Shown here: in pieces, positions 11,198-18,668 of the stretch | Layout of the letters: each line of letters starts with the position of its first letter | How positions within the stretch are numbered: position 1 is the first letter of the stretch | NCBI GenBank assembly: GCA_009731375.1 | Contig: BJOX01000097.1 | Span: 516,222-538,792 of the forward strand | Source: Paulinella micropora | Lineage: Eukaryota; Cercozoa; Imbricatea; Euglyphida | Direction of reading: 5' to 3' | Length of the DNA: 22,571 bases | Notes under the pieces: generated by a model | Database searches by the model: none | What the model was told of the DNA's origin: nothing | What the model saw: only the letters and a program-made list of their open reading frames with translations | Made by a program: the position numbers and the translations under genes

Positions 11198-11443
11198 AAA
11201 AGGCTACTATGGCAGTAACCCTGCCTCCTTTTACTTTACTAGCTCACCGGTGTACAAGCAAATACTATTGACTTAAATAATATAAACTGACATGTGGAAA
11301 ATTAATACACTTGACTTGGAAAATTAATACACTTGACTGTCCACAAGTTATCAATGTCAAAAATAAGTACTATCGGTCAGGTCAACAACAAAATTATAAC
11401 CATCAGGCCGAGACCACTTCAAGTAATAAATATTAAAAATGAG
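11198..11443 (+). repeat. Left direct repeat (246 bp) of a small retroelement-like unit
   Basis: From AAAAGGCTACTATGGCAGTA to ATGAG this matches 12187-12410 almost base for base. The length difference is a 22 bp tandem duplication (GAAAATTAATACACTTGACT repeated at about 11298-11340) present only here. The repeat begins with a perfect hairpin word GGCAGTAACCCTGCC. Together the two repeats enclose about 740 bp with reverse-transcriptase fragments, an arrangement like the pseudo-LTRs of tandem, 5'-truncated Penelope-like elements. That comparison is inference. Confidence 0.8.
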
Positions 11444-11664
11444 CCATCGTCAACCTGTCGAATGCCATATACAAATTCAGCTAGATTGTGTCTACGTAGT
11501 ATAGTAAGAAATCTGAACTCATCAAAAATACATTTTATTTGGGCCAACGGGGACGAAAGATAGCCTCCGATTGGGCAACCTTTCACTTGCTGAAAGCAAG
11601 CATTCCCCATCATGAAGTAAGTATCAAACATTTTTAGAACGTCTGACACCTCACATACAGCCAC
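11419..11664 (-). pseudogene. Reverse transcriptase palm fragment (motifs B and C)
   Basis: An 81-codon minus-strand frame carries two adjacent RT motifs. QVKGCPIGGYLSSPLA (residues 26-41) is the motif B pattern of a conserved G-P-x-G followed by small residues. QVDD (residues 70-73) is the motif C catalytic pair, normally YxDD. Spacing between them is normal for an RT palm. Fingers, motif A and thumb are absent from this strand. The frame opens directly after a TGA and has no proper ATG, so it is a remnant. The last seven codons lie inside the left direct repeat, so palm homology is lost one codon after the VDD box. The style is closer to Penelope-like or other non-LTR enzymes than to the copia RT at 15912-16847; the family is not certain. 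Confidence 0.55.
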
Positions 11665-11692
11665 TCAGGCATCTAGAATATACACACGCGCA

Positions 11693-11708
11693 ACCCGTAT
11701 ACACGGGT
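11693..11708. other. Short perfect hairpin between the opposed RT fragments
   Basis: ACCCGT-ATAC-ACGGGT: a 6 bp perfect stem with a 4 nt loop, with CTAGA (11672) and TCTAG (11711) nearby as a further inverted pair. It sits between the minus-strand palm and the plus-strand thumb-like fragment. Confidence 0.6.
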
Positions 11709-11787
11709 GGTCTAGAGCTTGAAGAACAAGAAGTAGATGTTGATGAACGATTTTACAATCTCGTTTTTGCTGGGAGTGATTTAAGAA

Positions 11788-12207
11788 TTGGAAAAGTTAT
11801 ATTTTGGTTTTCATTCTCGCCCGCACTTCAAAAATTGGAAATTCTTGATTAGTAATGGTACTACACCATATCCACGCCTCCCACCATTATCGTCGTACAC
11901 TGACAATAGAGTCAGAACGGCAACAATCAAAGGGATGCTTGGGATGTACCGCAATCAATCAACCAATAATGAGGTGTTGGAAGAGGCAGTATATCAACTT
12001 TTTTTCGAATGCAAATATCCAAAATCTATTTTCAAAAAATTGTTAAGGCAACCATCATCAAGTTCTCCCCAAACATGGGCTACAATTTACCAAAAGTTCT
12101 GTCAAAGAGATAACAAAATCTTCAGTCACTTTTGTCATCTTTTGACACAGTCTAACTCAAACAGCTTGGAACAAGTGAGCACTTTTAAAAGGCTACTATG
12201 GCAGTAA
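11788..12207 (+). pseudogene. Reverse transcriptase C-terminal (thumb-like) fragment
   Basis: A 139-codon plus-strand frame without ATG. After an N-terminal stretch, SSYTDNRVRTATIKGMLGMY (residues 35-54) and then AVYQLFFECKYPKSIFKKLL (residues 67-86) follow the layout seen after the palm in some non-LTR RTs: a short proline-rich lead, a basic helix, a second helix and a Tyr-Pro-x-x motif before a basic helix. Upstream, another frame at about 11709-11800 (reading LELEEQEVDVDERFYNLVFA) may be the segment between motif C and the thumb, so a frame break is likely near 11790. The reading frame stops at TAA seven codons into the right direct repeat, which suggests the repeat begins with the end of the ORF and its 3' untranslated part. 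Recognition rests on pattern only. Confidence 0.4.
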
Positions 12208-12410
12208 CCCTGCCTCCTTTTACTTTACTAGCTCACCGGTGTACAAGCAAATACCATTGACTTAAATAATAGAAACTGACATGTGGAAAATTAATACACT
12301 TGACTGTCCACAAGTTATCAATGTCAAAAATAAGTACTATCGGTCAGGTCAACAACAAAATTATAACAATCAGGCCGAGACCACTTCAAGTACTAAATAT
12401 AAAAAATGAG
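12187..12410 (+). repeat. Right direct repeat (224 bp) of the small retroelement-like unit
   Basis: Same sequence as 11198-11443 with scattered substitutions and without the 22 bp internal duplication. Beyond 12410 the flanks diverge completely (CAGTTAGACT here, CCATCGTCAA there). Confidence 0.8.
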
Positions 12411-12994
12411 CAGTTAGACTTTCAAGTTTCGTTTTATTCATTAAAAGGCAAGAGGCGACCAGCTGTCTAAGTTGACAGCCTGACCCTCTGACTTACTAGC
12501 TACTGTATATTGTATTCAAATCATCTTCGCTTTTGGAAAAGTCTTCCACAGTCATGATGTAAAACGGATGGATAGTGAGGCAAATATTATTTTCTGTTCT
12601 CTTGACTGCGTTCCCGAAATTAGTATCGTAATTTGTGGTTTTCGGGAAATCGGGGGAAAAGGCAGTAAAGAGAGGGGAAATGGAAATTGACGTAAAAACT
12701 TTGATTAAATCGTTTGAAGTCATTCCTGGACGAAATCGAAAGCTAGTTAGTGAAGTTGAAACGTCGTGCAGAGCAGAATCTAACGAGCCGGTCAAAAACA
12801 GTAAAATGTCAACGGTAGTGTTTTGGCCGGTCGTTAAAGTGCTCAGTCTGATATTAATAGATTTAAACACATCAACCTTAAACAGTCTCAGATGTAGCCG
12901 GTCAGAGCCACAGGTTTTAGCTGTTTTATTATAATTTGCAACTGACAATCGCCTCCGCAATTTGTCATTGACTTCCGTCGGCCGTGTATCGGCA
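12411..12994. other. Ordinary-complexity DNA with an unidentified open frame
   Basis: A minus-strand frame of 154 codons (12496-12960) and an overlapping plus-strand frame of 99 codons (12635-12934) are both open. Neither resembles a family I know. The minus frame has no ATG at its start, and no splice or promoter evidence separates the two. I treat the stretch as non-coding or undetermined. Confidence 0.3.
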
Positions 12995-13060
12995 ACCGGG
13001 GCATCCCGCCCCTCTTACCGGGGCGTCCCGCCCCTCTTACCGGGGCGTCCCGCCCCTCTT
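12995..13060. repeat. GC-rich 22 bp tandem repeat, three copies
   Basis: The unit ACCGGGGCGTCCCGCCCCTC plus TT occurs three times in register (12995, 13017, 13039); the first has one G-to-A change. Each unit can form GGGGC-GTCCC-GCCCC, a 5 bp stem with a 5 nt loop. It stands out from the AT-rich surroundings. Confidence 0.9.
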
Positions 13061-14050
13061 ATCGGTCGGCGGCGTAGACTCGTGGCTCGGACTGAACTTG
13101 AGTTAGCCTGCCAGAACGAAGAATTTATTAATAACAACAATGCGAACAATTCCCGCCAGTTCAACTCAGTGACGGTGTAGGAGTACGGTGGCCGAAGTAT
13201 GCCGACCCACCCGGTATATAATGGCAATACTTACCGTTCCGGTCTGCCGGTTATTCTTGGTCTGGAGATTACGGAATCCCTACTTTAGGTATTCCTCAGT
13301 CTTCATATCGTTAGTAACAGTTATCTGTTTATTAAATATCCTGCTATCGTAATAATCTGGAGTCGCTAATAAAATAAACGGGGTATGGAAATTTTCCTCA
13401 GTTTCTCGGAAATTTTCTGTTGAAAAGAGACATCGAGGGGAAAATGTGGGAAATGGGAATTTTACTAATGCGCTTCCTGGGGATATATGCTTTTGCTTGT
13501 AGTGGTTTGGGTCTAGGGGCATGCACAAAGGTGGGGGCAATGCTTTTCTTGAGTTGCAGGGCTATTCATGGGTTGTTTGTGAGTGGGGCTGGGGTTGCTG
13601 ACAGACAGGCGTTTTTGGGTTTGACAGCTTGCAGCTCAAGATGAGGAGAGGTGGGGTTTCATGTGGTGTGAGTGTTTGGCGTGGGTTTCTAGATACATGG
13701 GCATGTACAGAGGAGGGGGAGTGGTTTTATAAAAAGAGCGTGCCGTTCTCGGTTTGTTTGGTGGTGGGATAAGGGTTGCTGTGGCGCACAGCTTTGAGTC
13801 AGGGACACTCTCTTCTCACAGATCTTGGAAAATCGATGGGGAAACTATTCAAATATATATGATTCATGTTTGCTTGATCTTGGGTTGATGTTTTATGATG
13901 TTTTTGGTGGGTTTTGGGGGCTGGGAATTCATGTGACATGGGGACTTGGGTGGAAGAGGTAGGAAACGGACACAGAGAACAACGAGTTTTGGACGAAAAA
14001 GGGCGTATTTGAGGGCGGAGGGGTTTGGGAAAAAGAAAACAGACACAACG
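13061..14050. other. Unique sequence left of the copia element, no gene recognised
   Basis: About 1 kb with no convincing coding frame. The right half (13480-14040) is G/T-rich on the plus strand. A TATATAA word near 13214 has no supported gene beside it. The frame 13799-14068 on the minus strand starts at the ATG inside the LTR and simply reads out into the flank. Confidence 0.5.
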
Positions 14051-14312
14051 CTTTGGGAAGCTACCCATCGTGGAACCTTTACCGACCCCTTTCAGGATCT
14101 ATCCGAGCTACGTATACCTAGCAAGACTATCACGCAGTATGGAAACGCAATTTAATAACTTGTATAATAAAAGAACTGACTCTTTGACTTCCACGTCACA
14201 AACTGACTACCTTAGGTATTCAGTTAACATTGGCATTATTGACTGTCCGGCCTTTTGACAAATCAACTACCTAAGTAACGGTGAATTAAATTGAAATAGT
14301 AATGACCAACGC
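14051..14312 (-). repeat. 3' LTR of the copia element
   Basis: 262 bp matching the 5' LTR from CTTTGGGAAG to CCAACGC. It contains an extra CGTAT-type insertion near 14113 and lacks a 15 bp stretch that the 5' LTR has near 21998-22012. On the minus strand it has a CRE-like TGACGTG (14192-14198) and TATTATA (14162-14168), which in this copy would fire out into the left flank. Confidence 0.85.
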
Positions 14313-14318
14313 TCCTCA
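14312..14318 (-). promoter_or_regulatory. Candidate polypurine tract for plus-strand priming
   Basis: On the minus strand TGAGGAG directly precedes the 3' LTR start. In LTR elements the RNase H-resistant purine tract sits at this position. It is short, so the identification relies on place more than on sequence. Confidence 0.45.
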
Positions 14319-14589
14319 TTAGTTATTTGTCAATATTATAACTGCCGTCTTAAGTGTCTTATAGTTCTTAAGCAAATGAAAATTTTGCAAGCGCTTCCCG
14401 TAAGGGGTATAAAAAGTCACTAAAAGCTATATATATATATATATATAAACGTTAGGGGTGTGAGGAAACAAGTGAAAAGAAAGAAAAGCGAGCTGTATGC
14501 GGTAAAATAAGATTGTCTTACGATTCCCGCCACTAGCCACCAGAAATGTCAGGAATCCTTGCCACCGGCCACCGCGTGGCCTCAGAGGG

Positions 14590-14778
14590 CTAATCCACCT
14601 CTTTGCGTAGCTCATCGCTGTCATCTTCATCGCCGTCCTCCACTCTGTCTTCTCCGTATTCCCACTGTTCTTGGTCCGTATCGTCGTCCTGCTCTACCTC
14701 GTCCTCCCGGAGCTGTTCGATATCCTGGGATACCTTCCGTGCTTTAGTCTCATGAGCTCCGCTCGATTCATTCCCCAT
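14590..14778 (-). CDS. Possible small acidic accessory ORF downstream of pol
   Basis: A 62-codon frame on the element's sense strand starts with a true ATG, about 150 bases after the RNase H stop and before the 3' LTR. The first 22 residues are mixed; the rest is dominated by Asp and Glu (for example EDEVEQDDDTDQEQWEYGED) and ends with basic RKEVD. No family is recognised, and most copia elements have no gene here. Composition bias and its small size mean it could be chance. The other frame overlapping it (14427-14630) is less protein-like. Confidence 0.3.
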   Translation of the reverse strand: MGNESSGAHETKARKVSQDIEQLREDEVEQDDDTDQEQWEYGEDRVEDGDEDDSDELRKEVD

Positions 14779-14929
14779 TCTGCATATTGATCGATGATTC
14801 GATCAAAGGGTACGTAGTCTAGCCAAGACATTGATTGCAGATTTCATGGCCTCCAGTCCGACATCGATAATACTAAACAACTCACACAAAACGAAAACAA
14901 AACACAAAACATAGGTGAAACACCCGTAG

Positions 14930-15402
14930 TCATTCCGGTTCACCCGGAATGATAACCCTAAATTTGTTGAGCAAATAATAAAACTGCTCGCGCGGTAACG
15001 GTTTAGTGAGTAAATCTCCTATTTGCTTTTTAGTTCCTACCTTTATGAACTTTATCTCTCCATCTCTCTGAAGGTGATGAATGAAGTGTGATTCGAGAGG
15101 CAAATGTTTGGTGCGGGGTCCGGATAATCCTCTTTCACCCGCGAGAATTGTTTGCGAGTTATCTTCAAAAATTTCTACTGCACCTTTTTGCGGAATACCG
15201 AGTTCCTGTCTGACATGGCCTATTGCTAGTCCTTCTCTTATGCATTCAGCAGCCGCGTAAATTTCCGCGTCATTTGAACTAAGTGCTATCCTACTCTGTC
15301 TTTTTGAAAGCCAACCTATCGGGTCTCCTCCCCACAAGATTATAAAACCTGTGCGAGACTTACCCGTTTTCCAACAGACTTTGTGAGAGGCATCGGGCCA
15401 GT
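14930..15402 (-). pseudogene. Copia pol: RNase H domain and pol C-terminus
   Basis: RNase H of the Ty1/copia type degrades the RNA strand during cDNA synthesis. On the minus strand the domain starts with the first catalytic Asp in DASHKVCWK at about 15396. It continues TGFIILWGGDPIGWLSKRQ, SRIALSSNDAEIYAAAECI (second acidic residue in DAEIY), FEDNSQT (third) and RTKHLPLESHFIH, and ends with the family-typical LLTKPLPREQF before a TAA at 14930. All catalytic acids are present. The domain has no start of its own and continues from RT across a -1 break near 15397, so its real start is the pol polyprotein. The frame from 15337 begins at a TTG and is not a start. Confidence 0.85.
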
Positions 15403-15750
15403 GACCTTAGGGTAGGATATACCCTCTTGAACGGATTTTGGCCCGTTAAATGCTATACCGCGAAAAGACTTAATTAAATAGCGTATGATTCTCCCTAACA
15501 TAGCGTAAGTTACTCCCTTATCTATGGTTTGCATGACGCTTGCAGCACGAAGAGCTTGTTCGATATCTGGTCTTGTCATTTTGGCTAAGTAAAGCAAACT
15601 GCCTACTATACTCGGAACAGACATTTTGCGCAAAGCAGCAACTTCCGACATTGCTTTCGGTGCTTGGTCTACAGCTGGGGTACTGACCGGGCGAGAATTT
15701 GCATATCCTGTCTCACGTAAACTTTGCAATTGGTACTTTCTTTGGTGCAA
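15340..15750 (-). pseudogene. Copia pol: RT thumb/connection segment
   Basis: This frame reads through the leftmost copy of the 199 bp repeat and then uniquely into IEQALRAASVMQTIDKGVTY, the region between RT and RNase H in copia pol (compare the usual 'M-T-R-P-D-I' followed by a helix). Homology stops at about 15400, where the RNase H frame takes over; the trailing residues to 15340 are out of frame. It is separated from the RT core by the tandem triplication. With one copy of the 199 bp unit, the two frames would be continuous, so the triplication is secondary. Confidence 0.75.
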
Positions 15751-16160
15751 AACGATTCTGCCTATCTGGTCTTGTCATTTTGGCTAAGTAAAGCAAACTG
15801 CCTACTATACTCGGAACAGACATTTTGCGCAAAGCAGCAACTTCCGACATTGCTTTCGGTGCTTGGTCTACAGCTGGGGTACTGACCGGGCGAGAATTTG
15901 CATATCCTGTCTCACGTAAACTTTGCAATTGGTACTTTCTTTGGTGCAAAACGATTCTGCCTATCTGGTCTTGTCATTTTGGCTAAGTAAAGCAAACTGC
16001 CTACTATACTCGGAACAGACATTTTGCGCAAAGCAGCAACTTCCGACATTGCTTTCGGTGCTTGGTCTACAGCTGGGGTACTGACCGGGCGAGAATTTGC
16101 ATATCCTGTCTCACGTAAACTTTGCAATTGGTACTTTCTTTGGTGCAAAACGATTCTGCC
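15564..16160 (-). repeat. Perfect 199 bp tandem triplication inside RT
   Basis: Three units (15564-15762, 15763-15961, 15962-16160) look identical base for base. The unit encodes HQRKYQLQSLRETGYANS through LLYLAKMTRPD. As 199 is not a multiple of three, each extra unit shifts the frame. The junction reads TTCTGCC|TATCTGG, and no more than one base of homology is seen at the ends. Confidence 0.95.
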
Positions 16161-16847
16161 TTTCTCATGCACTATCTCTATACCTTTGAATTCTCTCGCA
16201 ACTCCTAGTCTTTTGAGTAGGTAGTACCGTTCTAACGCAGACGCGAATTTATCGTAAGCTTCTTTGTTAGGTGCGGAAAATATCAAATCATCCACGTGAA
16301 ATACTCCCATTATCGCTTTTCTTACAGGTTTGTCTTTCTCTACGAACATGCATAAGTCGGAGTCTAACAACCTAAATCCTAGCTTTACTAACTTAGGGGC
16401 TAGTATGTCATACCACCTTCTACCTGCCTGAGGCGCACCATATAACGCTCCATCAACACGCAATATCATCCCCTCTTTTCCCTCTCTTTCCATTGCATCA
16501 GGTGGGTAGGCAAATACCGGATCTTGCATGCGGGCATTTAAGTAAGCATTTTTGAAATCGATTCCGTAAAGCTTATTACCATGCCAGGCAGTTAGTTTGG
16601 CAAGCATGAGCAGTGAGCGATGTGAGGCACAAGGGACAAACAATTGGTCAGGGTTGAAACTAACTCCTGGCTCTAACATGTCTCCTCTTAAAGCTAATCT
16701 AGACTTAACAAACTTCCTTCCGTTCTCGTCTATCTTTAATTTGTGAACCCATGTGAGCCTAACTATCTTGTTAACCTTTCTGGCTTCGCTATAGTTAACC
16801 CAAGTGTATGTCTTAAAGTCCTTAAGAGATTGAATCTCTATCTTCAT
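15912..16847 (-). pseudogene. Copia pol: reverse transcriptase (RVT_2)
   Basis: The RNA-directed DNA polymerase of the element. Over 311 codons it shows the copia RT order: N-terminal KIEIQSLKDFKTYTWV, then VRLTWVHKLK and FVKSRLALRG (fingers), motif A YGIDFKNAYL with catalytic Asp97, motif B ALYGAPQAGRRWYD (134-147), motif C FHVDDLIFS with Asp186 and Asp187, and FKGIEI with HQRKYQLQSL downstream. Tyr of the usual YVDD is His here. The ATG at 16847 is internal: homology extends upstream in another frame to VPKEIAEQGLTAKE (about 16870-16915), across a -1 break near 16865. The 3' end is cut by the 199 bp triplication, after which the frame reads nonsense to a stop at 15912. Confidence 0.9.
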
Positions 16848-16865
16848 GCCCTCTACAACTCTTTC

Positions 16866-17683
16866 GCTGTCAATCCCTGCTCTGCTATCTCTTTAGGTAC
16901 ACGAATGTTAAAATAAAGCACAAGCTCATTTGGTTCATTCATGCATCTGTCATAACATAACTGCGCACTTTATTCTCCCAGCCCTCTCCGTATGTTTTCT
17001 CTGCCCAACTCGTCTCCCCACTCTCTTGCAAGAACTCTCACTCTCACTCCCTCTAGTTCCTGAACCTCAACTACTTTTTCTTTTCGTTTTAGTTCAGTAT
17101 GCGGTCGTGATGGTGGTTGTTGTGCTTGTGGTGGTTGTTGTTGTGCCTGTCGTCTTATTCGTTTTCCTTCTTGAACTATGTTAGCTTCTGTGATCTTGTC
17201 ACTTCTTCCTTTACTGGGCTGCTCACTCTCTTCATATGCTCTTCTCTCATGTTGTGCTTGAGGGTCAGATGCATCTGTGAGTGCGTGTGCATGTCCTAGT
17301 CCTGTGTTGGTTGTCTGTGGGGTTGTTTCGGTGGGATGGGGTGCAGCTGTCGGTGTGGTGTCGATGTCCTGTGTTGAAAAGCTATCTTGTGTTTGTGTGT
17401 GTTTGTGATCTATGCTGACTCCCCCTGTGTCCCCTCCATACTCCCCCTGTCCTTGTTGACTATCTGACCGACTAACGTCATCGACATTGTCGTATGTGTC
17501 GTCATCGTCATGAGTCTGTGTCGTGTCCTCTTGTGGGGTGGTGGTGACTGTAGTGGTGGTGGGTGTGGAGTGTGTTTGTTCAACATCGACATCCTTACTC
17601 TCACTCTCCCCCTCAGCTACATCCTCATCCCACTTGACTGTTCTTTCTGGATGTGTTTCCTTTCCTATTACGTAGGGCTAAAC
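16866..17683 (-). pseudogene. Copia pol: integrase-RT linker, low complexity
   Basis: Between integrase and RT one minus-strand frame stays open for over 230 codons without an ATG. It begins YVIGKETHPERTVKWDEDVA, is rich in Asp, Glu, Thr, Ser and Gln in the middle (THSTPTTTTVTTTPQEDTTQ), then basic with QQQPPQAQQPPS, and ends in VPKEIAEQGLTAKE just before RT. A linker of this kind is normal in copia pol. One in-frame TAA at about 16966-16968 interrupts it (GLGE, stop, SAQLCY), and the frame is entered and left by -1 breaks near 17683 and 16865. Plus-strand frames in this interval are antisense shadows. Confidence 0.65.
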
Positions 17684-17890
17684 CGCACGTTTCTAACTCC
17701 TGTTACTACTTTTTTACCGTCCCACACTCTATACAACTCTCTAAATAAGTCATACCCTACTAGCATAACTTTCTTTCCTCTAAACGCTCCCTTTTACCTT
17801 TGCATGTATACATTACTCCCATGCAGCCTATCAGTCTAAGGTGTTTTAAAAACGGTTTCCTTCCCAATAACTGCTCAAATGGGGACATCC
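17683..17890 (-). pseudogene. Copia pol: integrase C-terminal segment
   Basis: Two short frames carry the end of the copia integrase. The first reads MSPFEQLLGRKPFLKHLRLI and GCMGVMYT (compare the family pattern T-P-x-E-L-x-x-G-x-K-P followed by H-L-R-x-F-G-C). The second reads KVMLVGYDLFRELYRVWDGK and ends VRNVRFSP (compare C-x-F-V-G-Y and R-D-V-x-F). They are joined by a -1 break near 17760-17780, follow the integrase core after a -1 break near 17887, and lead into the linker by another near 17683. Confidence 0.75.
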
Positions 17891-18668
17891 CTTCCTAGGT
17901 CCTTGGGTGGCAGGCAAAATGTTATGTAGAGTGGTTGCCGAATGCTCCATCTCTGCCCAGAAAGAAATGGGCAGGTGGGCATGGTAATAACGCATGGCTC
18001 TTGCGGCCCCAGCCGTAATGTCATTGGCTTTTTCAGCGATAAGGTTACCATCTTTGTCCCCCGTTGCTGACGTTTTCCAAATAAACTGACTAGGCTTCCA
18101 CCACTCTATCACCTCTTTTGGGACGTCAAACCCTTGATCACATCTAATTTCTTGTACTTTGTTTCCTGTCTGTCTCTCGTAAAATGCTACCGCCTGCTTA
18201 ATGAAGTCAATAAATTCGTTCTTATGCGCAAGATAATAATCCTTGATAAACAACGAGTAATCGTCCGTGACCGAAAATTTGTGTCTCTTGCCGTGTATTG
18301 ACCGTGCTGACCACGTTCCGGTGTCTATGTGTAATATTACTCCTGGCTTACTAGCTCTTTCTATCTTATTAACTTTAAGCCTAGGCAACTGCTTTGCCTT
18401 ACCTATCATGCATGATTCACAAAATTCTACTTTCTTCTCATCTCCTACTAGCTTTATGCCTAATGCATTTGCCAAAGCTCTCATCTTCTTAATGATATAG
18501 TGTCCACATGCATAATGGACCAATTCTATATCTACCTTTCTAATCGCACCAGGCTTGCAGGGATAAGACGCATACAGCGTTACCTCCCCTGTTTTGCCTT
18601 CTGTCTGCCTACGCTTCTGTCTTTCTCTCCTGGGGTTTTCCTCCCCTTTTACCCCACCACACTCCTAT
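17846..18668 (-). pseudogene. Copia pol: integrase, zinc-binding and catalytic core
   Basis: Integrase inserts the cDNA. The frame is open from about 18668; the apparent start at 18523 is a TTG and homology begins earlier (LYASYPCKPGAIRKVDIEL). Numbering from 18523: the HHCC zinc site is His3, His8, Cys35 and Cys38 (FCESCMIGKAKQLP). The DDE triad is Asp67 in LHIDTGTW, Asp129 in EIRCDQGFD and Glu164 in NLIAEKAND, with 34 residues between the last two, typical of retroviral-type integrases. It continues HAHLPISFWAE. Homology leaves the frame near 17887, where GMSPFEQ is found one base back; the last residues to 17846 are out of frame. All metal ligands and catalytic acids are present. Confidence 0.9.

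Noticed and set aside
11198-12410. Hammerhead ribozyme in the direct repeats, as in some Penelope-like elements
   Set aside because: No CTGATGA plus GAAA core was found on either strand of the repeat.
12496-12960. 154-codon minus-strand frame as a gene
   Set aside because: No ATG at the start, no recognised domain, and an overlapping open frame on the other strand; left undetermined.
13213-13220. TATATAAT as a promoter
   Set aside because: No supported gene follows on either strand.
13799-14068. 89-codon minus-strand frame starting MGSFPK
   Set aside because: It starts at the LTR-encoded gag ATG and reads out into unrelated flank; no protein-like pattern.
16930-17184. Plus-strand frames within the copia element (also those between 18267 and 21648)
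   Set aside because: Antisense shadows of pol and gag, rich in Ser/Leu/Val because of the acidic or Lys-rich sense strand.
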